From positions 2,108,001 through 2,172,000 of the forward strand of contig CAVWNF010000003.1 of assembly GCA_963756365.1 (NCBI GenBank): a DNA stretch of 64,000 bases. Reading direction: 5' to 3'. The notes below the pieces were generated by a model. It had not been told where the DNA came from. It was given only the letters and a program-made list of their open reading frames with translations, and did no database searches. The translations under genes were made by a program, and so were the position numbers. The first letter of the stretch is position 1. Every line of letters begins with the position of its first letter. This stretch comes from WHTI01 sp963756365. Its GTDB lineage: Bacteria > Actinomycetota > CADDZG01 > WHSQ01. This document shows positions 27,249 through 35,712 of the stretch, in pieces.

Positions 27249-29652
27249 GCTGAGGGCGGTGGGCAGCGTCACGCTCGCAGACGGAGCCTCTTCTGCACGG
27301 AGACGGGCGGCGGGCCTCGACAGCGTCCTCACGGAACTCATCGAGATATCGATCTCCGACGGCGTCGCGGTCGCGGCGGTCGGTGGCTACGGGCGGGCGG
27401 AACTATGGCCGCACTCCGACGTCGATCTTCTATTCGTATCGGGCCCACGCTCCGACGTCACCCCCGCGACGATCCGAGGGCTCCTGTACCCCCTCTGGGA
27501 TGCGGGATGGCAGGTCGGCCATGCGGTCCGCACGACGAAGGGATCTCTGGAGCAAGCCTCAACGGACCTGCACGCGGCCACGGCTCTGCTGTCGGCGAGG
27601 TTCCTCGGAGGCGATCGGTCTCTCTATGACGAACTCCTCGACCGCAGGGAGCGGTGGCTCCGGCGCGACGCCCGCAAGCTGACGACCAAGATCCTGGCCG
27701 AGACGGAGGCTCGTCACGGGCGCTCGGAGCGGGCCGGGTGGTCCCTGGCGCCCGACCTCAAGGATGACATCGGCGGGTTCCGGGACCTCCACACGCTCGC
27801 GTGGCTCGACATGGTCGGGTCCCGGCCCGAGGATCCAGACCGTCTCGTGGGGGCCGCAGGGGTGCTCTCGGCGGTCCGCGAGGCGCTCCACGGAGAGGTC
27901 AGTCGCAAGACCGATCGCATGAGACTCGACCTTCAGGCGAAGGTCGCTGCCACTCTCGGCCTGGTTCCTCCGGACGGCACCGACCGGTTGATGAGCGAAC
28001 TTCACTCGAGTGCGAGGCTCATCGAAGCCGTTGTCGGGCTAGAACTGCGTGAAGCCAGCGACACCGTTCTCGGAGGCCCGCGTCGTTCCGGTCGTCTGGA
28101 GCGGCTCGACCATGGCGTGCTCCTTGACGAGGGCGTCCTAGGGATCGAGCACGAAGGCTCGCTCGAAGCGGCCATGTGGTTGCTCGCCGAACACGCCCGC
28201 TCCGGAAAGGACATCTCGCGGTCTGCCCTGAACGCAGCGACCGCAACGCTAGCAACCGCGACAACGTCATCGTGGGGCGAGTGCACCGCTCCCTTCCTTG
28301 CGATCCTCCGAGGCCCGCACGCTGCCTCCGCGCTAGAACTACTCGACCGCTCTGGAGCCCTCGTCGGCCTGATCCCCGAATGGGCGCGGATCCGCGGGCG
28401 CGCGCAGCACGACCTCTACCACCGGTACACGGTGGATGGCCATTCGTTCATAGCCGTCGCCGAAGTCACGCGGATGGTGGGCCGCCATCAGTCCGCCGGG
28501 AGGGCGGCGGACGAAGCCGGTGATCTCGATGCTCTGTATCTCGCCGCGTTGTTCCATGACATCGGCAAGGGCTCCGGCGGTGACCACTCGACCGTGGGGG
28601 CCGGGTTGAGCCTCATCGCGCTTCGCCGCATGGACATCCCGGAGCGCACCGCGCATGAGGTAGCGACGCTCGTCGAGCACCATCTCCTGCTGTCCGAGAC
28701 GGCTACCCGTAGGGATCTCGGGGATGGGTCTGTGATCCGAACGGTTGCCGACAAGTTGGGCTCTCCACGCCTCCTACGGCTCCTTTACGTGCTGTCCGCC
28801 GCCGATGGGCGTGCGACCGGCCCCGAAGCGTGGACGGCGTGGAAGGAAACCCTCGTTGGCGCTCTGTACGCGAAGGCGCTCGTCGCCCTCGAGACTGGGG
28901 AGGTACCTGAGCGCGGAGATGTGACCGAGAAAGCGGCGAAGGTTTCCGCTCTAGAACCCGAACTCTCCGACCGCGCCGCGATCATCCTCGGAACGCTGCC
29001 GCCCTCATATCTAGACTCGGCTCCGATCGAAACCCTGGCCGACGAACTCAAGCTGCTGGCACGCCCCCTGGAACCCGGCTCGATCAGAACGTCCGTATCG
29101 ACCGAGGGCGATCATCCGAGCCTGACCGTTTGCCTTCCCGACCGCCCCGGCACCCTGGCCCGTACCGCGGGAGTCCTTGCCCTTCACCGGATCTCCGTCC
29201 TGTCGGCCCAGGCGTACTCGACCTCGACGGGAGTGGCTCTCGAACGGTTCCTGGTCATGGACGACGACCCGGACTGGGACAAAGTCGTGGCGACCCTCGA
29301 AGACGTCTACGGAGGGCGTCTGGCCCTCGATGCCCACCTCGAGAGGAAGGCGGCCGATTACCGCCCTGCGAACCCGATCCGACCGGTGGTCGAGGTGCTC
29401 CAGGCGGAGACCGCCCACTCGACGGTGATCGAAGTTCGGTCCCCCGACGCCCTCGGGCTGCTCTACGCACTGACCGCGGGCCTGAGCGACCTGGATCTCG
29501 ATATCCACACGGCCAAGATCGACACGGTCGGCGACCGGGTCGTCGACGTCTTCTACGTTCGAACCGCACGGGGCACCAAACTCGACGAGCAGCAGGCCGC
29601 CGAGGTCGAGCGGTCGATCCTTCACCGCACAGAGCGCCTGTTCGGCTCCTGA
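27223..29652 (+). CDS. glnD: [Protein-PII] uridylyltransferase/uridylyl-removing enzyme
   Basis: An 809-residue bifunctional enzyme that adds or removes UMP on PII according to glutamine level. Domains: nucleotidyltransferase with GGYGRAELWPHSDVDLL near residue 55, a helical linker, an HD phosphohydrolase domain near 425-540 (FHDIGKGSGGDHS, EHHLLLSETATRRD), and two C-terminal ACT domains (about 630-700 and 735-805) that bind glutamine. The GTG start lies inside glnB. Length is slightly under E. coli GlnD (890). Confidence 0.95.
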   Translation: MSGGQTLSELRAVGSVTLADGASSARRRAAGLDSVLTELIEISISDGVAVAAVGGYGRAELWPHSDVDLLFVSGPRSDVTPATIRGLLYPLWDAGWQVGHAVRTTKGSLEQASTDLHAATALLSARFLGGDRSLYDELLDRRERWLRRDARKLTTKILAETEARHGRSERAGWSLAPDLKDDIGGFRDLHTLAWLDMVGSRPEDPDRLVGAAGVLSAVREALHGEVSRKTDRMRLDLQAKVAATLGLVPPDGTDRLMSELHSSARLIEAVVGLELREASDTVLGGPRRSGRLERLDHGVLLDEGVLGIEHEGSLEAAMWLLAEHARSGKDISRSALNAATATLATATTSSWGECTAPFLAILRGPHAASALELLDRSGALVGLIPEWARIRGRAQHDLYHRYTVDGHSFIAVAEVTRMVGRHQSAGRAADEAGDLDALYLAALFHDIGKGSGGDHSTVGAGLSLIALRRMDIPERTAHEVATLVEHHLLLSETATRRDLGDGSVIRTVADKLGSPRLLRLLYVLSAADGRATGPEAWTAWKETLVGALYAKALVALETGEVPERGDVTEKAAKVSALEPELSDRAAIILGTLPPSYLDSAPIETLADELKLLARPLEPGSIRTSVSTEGDHPSLTVCLPDRPGTLARTAGVLALHRISVLSAQAYSTSTGVALERFLVMDDDPDWDKVVATLEDVYGGRLALDAHLERKAADYRPANPIRPVVEVLQAETAHSTVIEVRSPDALGLLYALTAGLSDLDLDIHTAKIDTVGDRVVDVFYVRTARGTKLDEQQAAEVERSILHRTERLFGS

Positions 29653-29748
29653 GGGCCCCTAGGACAACGAGAACGGACCACTAGGACTTTCCGCCTATCT
29701 TGGGCAAAGCGAGTCAAGGAACGCCTCTAATCATCCGATATCGGACTC

Positions 29749-30240
29749 ATGCTCAGAACCAGAACCCTCATCGCTGCCTTGTCAGCTTTCCTCGTAGTGG
29801 GAGCCGTCCCGAACCCAGGCGTAACCGCCTCGTGCTGGACGAACAAGACCTCCGAGAAGCGATTCAAGAGGATGATCAACCGCGAGCGGGTAACCAAAGA
29901 CAAGCGAAAGATCCACCTCGATCCCGAGCTCTCAAGAGCCGCCCGTAAGCAGTCTCAAACGATGCTGGATCAGGATCGTCTCCATCACACGGTCGATCTG
30001 CACGACCGGATCACTAACTGGCAGTACCTCGGCGAGAACGTTGGCTACGGCTGGAGCGTCGAGTCTCTCCACGATGCCTTCATGGCCTCCGAGGGACACC
30101 GCCACAACGTGCTGTACCCGGACTACCGGAACGTCGGTGTCGGCGTGGCCAAGAAGAAGGACAAGATCTGGGTCACGGTCATCTTCGAGGGCAGATCAGA
30201 CCCGGGTACCACGCTCCACATGCCTCGCTGCGGCGCCTAA
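29749..30240 (+). CDS. Secreted CAP (SCP/PR1) domain protein
   Basis: A 163-residue exported protein with signal peptide (about 1-27) and a CAP domain. The fold's His and Glu positions are seen in LHHTVDLHDRI, GENVGYGWSVESLHDAFMAS and EGHRHNVLYPDYRNVGVGVA. Two cysteines, near the start and end of the mature chain, may pair. Bacterial CAP proteins are extracellular and mostly uncharacterised. Confidence 0.88.
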   Translation: MLRTRTLIAALSAFLVVGAVPNPGVTASCWTNKTSEKRFKRMINRERVTKDKRKIHLDPELSRAARKQSQTMLDQDRLHHTVDLHDRITNWQYLGENVGYGWSVESLHDAFMASEGHRHNVLYPDYRNVGVGVAKKKDKIWVTVIFEGRSDPGTTLHMPRCGA

Positions 30241-30302
30241 GCGTCCACTCTTCCGAGTCCCGTCACTTGCCGCACTCTGATAGGAGTGCTAGAACACTCC
30301 TC

Positions 30303-30560
30303 ATGTCCACCCCTTCCTCCGACCCGCAGGTCACGCTCAAGATCCCGCGTCCCCTCTACGAACGACTGAAGGCCGTGATCGAGGGCTCGGGCTTCCATTC
30401 GGTGACCGAGTTCGCCGTTTACGTCCTACGGGACCTGGTGTCACACCACGAGAGTGGACAGCCGCTCCCCGGCACGGGTCCGGCCCCCGAGGTCGAGCCA
30501 CTGTCGCCCGTCGAGATCGAGGCGATCCGCAAGCGCCTCGAGAGCCTCGGCTACCTCTAG
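30303..30560 (+). CDS. Small ribbon-helix-helix-like protein with an LGYL tail
   Basis: An 85-residue protein. Residues 8-45 (VTLKIPRPLYERLKAVIEGS, then FHSVTEFAVYVLRDLV) look like a ribbon-helix-helix/CopG-type strand-helix-helix. A Pro/Gly linker follows, and the end is EIEAIRKRLESLGYL. A very similar tail (AVAEHLKDLGYIE) ends the AlkP-superfamily hydrolase at 36836-38425. Function is unknown; DNA binding is only suggested by the fold. Confidence 0.7.
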   Translation: MSTPSSDPQVTLKIPRPLYERLKAVIEGSGFHSVTEFAVYVLRDLVSHHESGQPLPGTGPAPEVEPLSPVEIEAIRKRLESLGYL

Positions 30561-30565
30561 ACCCC

Positions 30566-31387
30566 GTGCGGCGCCTGCTGGTTCCGATCGCGGCCCTGGG
30601 GCTTGCCCTGGCAGCGTGTGTGCCGCCGGTTCCGAGCAACGACCGTCTCATCGAGTTCGACCCGATAACCACCACGATGGGACGCATCCAGGAGGATGGC
30701 GTCCTGAGGGCCGGAGTGCCCGACGACGGTGGGCCGTTCTCGGGGACCGGTTTCGCGCGAGCGATCGCACAGGACGCGGCCGACGCGCTGGGCGTCGATC
30801 TCGAGGTCGTGAGCGGCTCCGACGAACAGTTGCAGGCCATGGTGGATGGCGGCGAGATAGACGTCGCCTATCCGCTCTTCCCGATCACGGAGAAGGCCGT
30901 TCGTAAGAACGCTTTCGCAGACCCGTACTGGGTTGGCCACCAACGGATCCTTGCCGTGGACCCGTCGATCACGGATATCGATGACCTCAGCGGGCGCTCC
31001 GTGTGTCAATCGATAGACGACATCACCGGAGTTCCGGTCGAAGAACTGGTGGGCGATGTCACTGAGATCGTGACCGCGCCCCAGCCGTCCAAGTGCCCGG
31101 AGGTCGATGCGATCGTGGCGCCCGACATCCGGTTGCTGGCTCTGCTCGGGGCGGATGGAGACCTCGTGGGCGAGCAGATGACTACCACTGGATACGGGGC
31201 GATGGTCGGCGAAGGGGACACCCCGTTCGCCGAATACCTCAGCACCCAACTCGCCGAAGCCAAGGTCGAAGGACGATGGAGGGCCTGGTACGAGGACTTC
31301 ATCTCCCCGCTGATAGGTGGCGTAACACCTGACCCCCCCGGCCTCCATGTCGAGGAAGCAGCCGCCCTCTACCCCGTCGAAGGCTGA
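30566..31387 (+). CDS. Solute-binding lipoprotein (SBP family 3-like)
   Basis: A 273-residue lipoprotein. The GTG start leads into a short lipoprotein signal with lipobox LAAC (cysteine near residue 18). The body has the periplasmic binding protein rhythm: LRAGVPDDGGPFSGTGFARAIA, then ALGVDLEVV, MVDGGEIDVAY and YWVGHQRILAVDPSI, like amino-acid-binding SBP_bac_3 proteins. No permease or ATPase is adjacent, so it is an orphan binding protein or a sensor. Two further cysteines may form a disulfide. Confidence 0.75.
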   Translation: MRRLLVPIAALGLALAACVPPVPSNDRLIEFDPITTTMGRIQEDGVLRAGVPDDGGPFSGTGFARAIAQDAADALGVDLEVVSGSDEQLQAMVDGGEIDVAYPLFPITEKAVRKNAFADPYWVGHQRILAVDPSITDIDDLSGRSVCQSIDDITGVPVEELVGDVTEIVTAPQPSKCPEVDAIVAPDIRLLALLGADGDLVGEQMTTTGYGAMVGEGDTPFAEYLSTQLAEAKVEGRWRAWYEDFISPLIGGVTPDPPGLHVEEAAALYPVEG

Positions 31388-31466
31388 GTTTGGAACCGAA
31401 GCAAGCGGGGCACGAACCGGTCCTCATGTCTGGACAAAGCATCGACACTCCTAGAGGGTGGGGCCG

Positions 31467-31814
31467 ATGACCGACAACAACACCGTGCTGATAGTCGACG
31501 ATGACGAAGAGATCAGGCACGTCCTACGGGTGCTGTGCGAGACGGAGGGCATGTCCGTGGTGGGCGAAGCGGCCAATGGGGTCGAGGCCGTTCCTCTCGC
31601 GTTGAAGCACCAGCCGGCATTCGTGATCCTCGACTACATGCTCCCTCGCCTCGATGGTGAGGGCGCTGCCGAGATACTGAGGGCCATCACGCCAACCAGC
31701 AAGATCGTTGCCTTCTCGGCGATCCTCGATCGCCAGCCCGACTGGGCGGATGCGTATCTCAACAAGGAGCGCATCACCGAGCTGATGCCCCTGCTCCGTA
31801 CGTTTATCCGGTAG
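31467..31814 (+). CDS. Stand-alone response regulator receiver
   Basis: A 115-residue CheY-like receiver with no output domain. The acidic pocket is DDDE (11-14), the phosphoacceptor is D56 in FVILDYMLPR, and the conserved lysine is in YLNKERI. No histidine kinase is nearby. The stop codon TAG lies in the first unit of the 24-base tandem repeat that follows. Confidence 0.9.
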   Translation: MTDNNTVLIVDDDEEIRHVLRVLCETEGMSVVGEAANGVEAVPLALKHQPAFVILDYMLPRLDGEGAAEILRAITPTSKIVAFSAILDRQPDWADAYLNKERITELMPLLRTFIR

Positions 31815-31890
31815 TCGCTGCCGCTCCGTATCCGGTAGTCGCTCCCGCTCCGTATCCGGTAGTCGCTGCTCGCTTCCGCATCCGCTAGTC
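31804..31890. repeat. Tandem 24-base repeat, about 3.5 units
   Basis: Successive units share TATCCGGTAGTCGCT followed by a C/G-rich CCCGCTC-like end; later units drift (GCATCCGCTAGTC). The array spans the end of the receiver gene to just before yajQ. Each unit carries TAG in the receiver frame, so any slippage there still ends the protein. Function unknown. Confidence 0.8.
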
Positions 31891-31897
31891 TCGGCTC

Positions 31898-32401
31898 ATG
31901 GCTAAAGACTCTTCTTTCGATGTCGTCTCCGAATTGGACATGCAAGAGGTACGGAACGCGGTCGATCAAGCCTCGCGCGAGATCTCGCAGCGGTTCGACT
32001 TCAAAAACACTGGCTCGAACATCGACCTCACCAAGGACGGCGAGGCTGATGCGATCGTCATCAAGTCCAACACCGACCAGAAGGTCAAAGACTGCCTCAA
32101 GGTGCTGGAAGAGAAGCTCGTGAAACGCAAGATCGCACCGAAGGCACTCAGCCACGGCAACATCGAGGCGGCCGCCGGAGGCACCGCGCGCCAAACGTTG
32201 AAGCTCCAGCAAGGGATCCCAACTGAAAAGGCCCGCGAGATCGTCAAGCACATCAAGGACAACCACAAGAAGGCCCAGGCCGCGATCCAGGGTGAGCAGG
32301 TGCGCGTGTCTTCCAAGTCACGCGATGAACTCCAAGAGATCATCGTCGAGCTCAAAGGTCACGACTTCGGCCTTCCGCTCCAGTTCACCAACTACCGGTG
32401 A
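31898..32401 (+). CDS. yajQ: YajQ family nucleotide-binding protein
   Basis: A 167-residue protein with the YajQ fold. Typical segments are SSFDVVSELDMQEVRNAVDQA, seen as its first 25 residues, then RFDFKNTGS, LKLQQGIPTEKAREIVKHIKD and VRVSSKSRDELQ. Some family members bind cyclic di-GMP, others tRNA or nucleotides. Length is standard. Its stop overlaps the GTG of the HAD gene. Confidence 0.95.
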   Translation: MAKDSSFDVVSELDMQEVRNAVDQASREISQRFDFKNTGSNIDLTKDGEADAIVIKSNTDQKVKDCLKVLEEKLVKRKIAPKALSHGNIEAAAGGTARQTLKLQQGIPTEKAREIVKHIKDNHKKAQAAIQGEQVRVSSKSRDELQEIIVELKGHDFGLPLQFTNYR

Positions 32402-33045
32402 CCCGGACGCCTTTCGAGGCGCTCGTCGTTGACTTCGGCGGTGTGCTGACGACTCCGCTACAAGAAGCGATGATCGCCTTCGCCGCCGACATCGGGATCG
32501 AGCTTCAGGATCTGATCCGGATAGCGCTCGGCGCGTACTCGGTAGGCAACGACCAGTTAGTAGTCGATTTCGAGACCGGCAAGATCTCCGAGGACGACTT
32601 CGCCGTGAAGTTCGCCGCACGGATCAAGAAGGTCTCGGGGGTCGAGGTTCCACCCGAAGGACTGGTTCGGCGGATCTTCAAGGGCCTGAACATCGAGGAG
32701 GACATGCTGTTCGGCCTCGAAGCAACCCGCTCCGGTGGATACAAGACAGCGATGCTGTCCAACTCATGGGGCATGAGCCTCTACCCGCGCGACCGCATCG
32801 ATCACCTCTTCGACGTGATGGTGATCTCCGGCGAGGTTGGGATGCGGAAGCCCGATCGCGAGATATTCGACGCTACCGTGGAGAGACTCGGGGTCCCCGC
32901 CGAGAAGTGCATCTTCGTTGATGACCATCCTGGACACCTGACGACCGCCGAGGAGATGGGTATGACGACCGTCCTCCACCGCTCGCCCGCACAGACACTC
33001 GGTGAACTCGAAGGTCTGCTGGGTCTCGTTCTCGTCTCACCGTGA
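32398..33045 (+). CDS. HAD-superfamily hydrolase (ACAD10/epoxide-hydrolase N-domain type)
   Basis: A 215-residue HAD phosphatase. Motif I is VVDFGGVL (nucleophile Asp followed by a Gly where a second Asp is common), motif II is MLSNSWG, motif III Lys is in GMRKPDREIF, and motif IV is FVDDHPGHL. The FGGVLTTP form is typical of the soluble-epoxide-hydrolase N-domain group, which also forms the HAD domain of ACAD10. It faces a kinase/dehydrogenase pair that matches the other two ACAD10 domains. Confidence 0.88.
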   Translation: MTRTPFEALVVDFGGVLTTPLQEAMIAFAADIGIELQDLIRIALGAYSVGNDQLVVDFETGKISEDDFAVKFAARIKKVSGVEVPPEGLVRRIFKGLNIEEDMLFGLEATRSGGYKTAMLSNSWGMSLYPRDRIDHLFDVMVISGEVGMRKPDREIFDATVERLGVPAEKCIFVDDHPGHLTTAEEMGMTTVLHRSPAQTLGELEGLLGLVLVSP

Positions 33046-33056
33046 CGACCCGAGCC

Positions 33057-33105
33057 CTTCTGGGCGACCGGGGCGTCGCCCCGTGTCGCCCTAGCCGCCC
33101 AGAAG
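33057..33105. terminator. Nested inverted repeat between convergent genes
   Basis: A perfect ten-base inverted repeat, CTTCTGGGCG (33057-33066) and CGCCCAGAAG (33096-33105), encloses a second stem CGGGGC-GT-CGCCCCG-like at 33069-33083. It sits between the HAD gene and the convergent kinase gene, and could end transcription from both sides. Confidence 0.75.
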
Positions 33106-33112
33106 CGAAAAC

Positions 33113-34144
33113 CTAGGCGCCGGCGATCAGGGCGTGGGCACGGTCGGCTAGTGCCGGGACGCCCTGCTCCATGCGGGCGAAGAAGGCGTCGTCGGTGACT
33201 CCCGAGAGGTGGCGGGCGTACGAGCCCTCGAGGAGGATCGCGAGCTTCCAGGTCGCGAGGACCCGGTACCAATCGAGGGCCGAGACATCGAGGCCGGAAC
33301 CCTCCGCGTAGAGCGCTATCAGATCGGATCTGCGCGCAAACCCGGGTTGTGAGGTCACGTTCGTGAGGTCCGCGAACACGTCTCCCCCTGGATCATCCGG
33401 CTCGCTCCAGAACGAGATCATCCACCCGAAGTCCGCAAGCGGGTCGCCGATAGTCGCCATCTCCCAATCGAGGATCGTTACCAATCTCGCGGGAGACTCC
33501 GAAGCAAACATGACGTTGTCCAGCTTGTAGTCCCCGTGGACGAGCGTCGAGCGCGGTGATCTCGGGAGGTTGAGCTTGAGCCACTCGCCGACCTTCTCCA
33601 GCTCCGGCAGCGGACGGGTGAACGGCAGGGTGAGGTCGAGCTGTCCCGACCACCTTCGCAACTGACGTTCGAGATATCCCTCGGGCTTGGCGAAGCCATC
33701 GAGACCGACGTCTCCGGGGTCGACGGCCTGGAGTTCGATGAGAGCATCGACCAACTCGGCCCCGATCCCGGAGCGGCCCTCTCCGTCGAGGAAGGTCGGG
33801 ATCTCATCCCTGATCACGACTCCGTCGATCCGATCCATCAGATAGAAGGGCGCGCCGATCACGTCTTCATCGGTACACGACAGGACGGTGCGCGGGGTCC
33901 GCACCGGCGTCTCGTCGAGCGCCGCAAGCACCGTGTACTCGCGTCCGACATCGTGAGCCGACGGCAAGAACGCGCCGGCGGGAGGTCTACGAAGCACCAT
34001 GCGTCGGTCACCGCGGGTAACGAAGAAGGTCTCGTTCGAGTGTCCTGCCTGGTGACGCTCGACCGAAAGTGGGACGGTGTCGCCGAGATGTTCGTCGAGA
34101 TACGCGGCAAGGGCCGCTTCATCCATCAGCGAGACGTCCGTCAC
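33113..34144 (-). CDS. Aminoglycoside-phosphotransferase-fold kinase of the ACAD10/11 type
   Basis: A 343-residue small-molecule kinase. The ATP site has MVLRRPPAG, the Brenner motif is LVHGDYKLDNVMF (catalytic Asp and Asn), and the metal site is VTILDWEMATIGDPLADFGW. This is the APH domain that in vertebrates is fused to an acyl-CoA dehydrogenase in ACAD10/11; the free bacterial form is LvaA-like. By that analogy it may phosphorylate the hydroxyl of 4-hydroxyacyl-CoA. Its ATG overlaps the stop of the dehydrogenase gene upstream as ATGA. Confidence 0.88.
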   Translation of the reverse strand: MTDVSLMDEAALAAYLDEHLGDTVPLSVERHQAGHSNETFFVTRGDRRMVLRRPPAGAFLPSAHDVGREYTVLAALDETPVRTPRTVLSCTDEDVIGAPFYLMDRIDGVVIRDEIPTFLDGEGRSGIGAELVDALIELQAVDPGDVGLDGFAKPEGYLERQLRRWSGQLDLTLPFTRPLPELEKVGEWLKLNLPRSPRSTLVHGDYKLDNVMFASESPARLVTILDWEMATIGDPLADFGWMISFWSEPDDPGGDVFADLTNVTSQPGFARRSDLIALYAEGSGLDVSALDWYRVLATWKLAILLEGSYARHLSGVTDDAFFARMEQGVPALADRAHALIAGA

Positions 34145-35358
34145 GCCAGGCCCCCGGTCGCGGGCTTGGTCGTGCCCCCTTCCATAGAGGCCTTGAGGAC
34201 GTTCCGCGCGATGACCATCCGGTGGACCTCACTCGGGCCGTCGTAGATGCGAGCGGCACGGGCGTCGCGATAGAAACGTTCTAGTGGCAGGTCCGTCGAG
34301 TATCCGAGCGACCCATGGATCTGGATCGCACGGTCGACGACTCGTTCAAGAGCCTCGGAGATGAACACCTTGTTCATCGAGACCTCTTGTCTATAGTCGC
34401 CATCCTTCTCGATCAGGTACGCGGCGTGAAGGACCATGAGCCTGCTCGCGTAAAGATCGATCGCCGAATCCGCTAGCCAGTTCTGAACGGTCTGCCGTTG
34501 CGCCAGTAGCTTGCCGAAGGTCTCACGCGTCGAGGCACGCTGGGCGGCCAGGTCGAGAGCGCGTTGAGCCACACCGATCCATCTCATCGCGTGAGCTAGA
34601 CGTGCGGGGCCAAGGCGTACCTGCGCGAGCTTGTAACCCTCACCCAGTCCGCCAAGGAGCGCATCGGGCCCGACTCGTACATCCTCGATCGTGATCTCGC
34701 AGTGCCCTCCTGGTCCATGCGTTCCCATGACCGGGATCTCGCGGATGACGTTCCACCCGGGCGTGTCGGTCTCGACCAAGAAGAGCGAGTAGGACGTGCG
34801 GCCCTCGGCCTCTGGGTCGCTCTTCGCCACCACGATGTTGAACGCTGCACCGTTGGCTCCGGTGATGAACCACTTCTCACCGTTGAGGATCCAGTCATCG
34901 CCATCGCGCACCGCGGTCGTCGCGATGCCGTTCGGATCCGATCCGGCTGCCTGTTCCGTCATCGCGAACGCCGAGCGCACCTTGCCCTCAGCGAGAGGTC
35001 GGAGGTACTTCTCTTTCTGCTCATCGGTAGCCGCATGCAACAGGAGGTGCATGTTGCCCTCATCGGGAGCCATGGCGTTGAGAGCCAGTGACGCCAACCC
35101 TGACACGCCGCACTCCTGAGAAACGATCGCCATCCCGAGGGCACCGAGACCCAGTCCTCCCCAATCGGGAGGCATGTGCGGGTTGTAGAGACCAGCCGCT
35201 CGAGCCTCATCACGAAGGCGAGCAACCACGCGATCGAACTCCTCCGGTGACGTGTGCTCGGTCGCCTCGGCCTCAGCCGGAAGCACGATGTCGGTCACGA
35301 AGGCCGCCACCCGAGCCTGGATCTCCTGTATGTCCTGAGGTAGTTCGAAGTCGATCAT
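34141..35358 (-). CDS. Acyl-CoA dehydrogenase of the ACAD10/11 type
   Basis: A 405-residue flavoprotein with the three-part acyl-CoA dehydrogenase fold. FAD and substrate motifs seen: FAMTEQAAGSDPNGIATTA, WFITGANGAAFNIVVAK, and the C-terminal QIHGSLGYSTDLPLERFYRDARAARI, described as its final helix pair. The last part matches ACAD11-like proteins. With the coupled kinase it probably removes phosphate from a phosphorylated hydroxyacyl-CoA, as shown for ACAD10/11 and LvaC-type proteins; that is an inference from the pair. ATG 35358 has the expected start MIDFELPQDI. Confidence 0.9.
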   Translation of the reverse strand: MIDFELPQDIQEIQARVAAFVTDIVLPAEAEATEHTSPEEFDRVVARLRDEARAAGLYNPHMPPDWGGLGLGALGMAIVSQECGVSGLASLALNAMAPDEGNMHLLLHAATDEQKEKYLRPLAEGKVRSAFAMTEQAAGSDPNGIATTAVRDGDDWILNGEKWFITGANGAAFNIVVAKSDPEAEGRTSYSLFLVETDTPGWNVIREIPVMGTHGPGGHCEITIEDVRVGPDALLGGLGEGYKLAQVRLGPARLAHAMRWIGVAQRALDLAAQRASTRETFGKLLAQRQTVQNWLADSAIDLYASRLMVLHAAYLIEKDGDYRQEVSMNKVFISEALERVVDRAIQIHGSLGYSTDLPLERFYRDARAARIYDGPSEVHRMVIARNVLKASMEGGTTKPATGGLA

Positions 35359-35475
35359 GGCGTCGAGAATCGCACATCGAGCGGTCACGTAAGATTAGGC
35401 AGACTGTTCGGCAGACTGAGCAGGCGAACCCTAGAGGCGAACCCCAGAAGCGACGCTATAAGGAGTGATTGCCAG

Positions 35476-35712
35476 GTGGCCGAGGTGCGGGCTTACATAT
35501 TGATCCAAACGGCTGTCAATGCGGGCCATGTGGCGCGTGAGATCAGGGACCTTGAAGGTGTTGAGTCAGCGGACGATGTCTCAGGTCCTTACGACGTGAT
35601 CGTCTCGGCGATCGCCCCCGACATGGACAAGCTGGGCCAGATGGTGGTTGCCAAGATCCAAGCGGTCGAGGGGATCACGCGAACGCTGACCTGCCCGATA
35701 GTCCTGCTCTAA
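35476..35712 (+). CDS. Stand-alone Lrp/AsnC ligand-binding (RAM) domain
   Basis: A 78-residue protein with only the effector-binding half of Lrp/AsnC regulators: AYILIQTAVNAGHVAREIRDLEGV, then YDVIVSAIAPDMDKLGQMVV and GITRTLTCPIVLL. There is no helix-turn-helix, so it would not bind DNA by itself. Such RAM proteins form ring-like oligomers that sense amino acids. A GTG start at 35476 follows AAGGAG by about eleven bases. Its stop overlaps the convergent larE stop. Confidence 0.88.
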   Translation: MAEVRAYILIQTAVNAGHVAREIRDLEGVESADDVSGPYDVIVSAIAPDMDKLGQMVVAKIQAVEGITRTLTCPIVLL

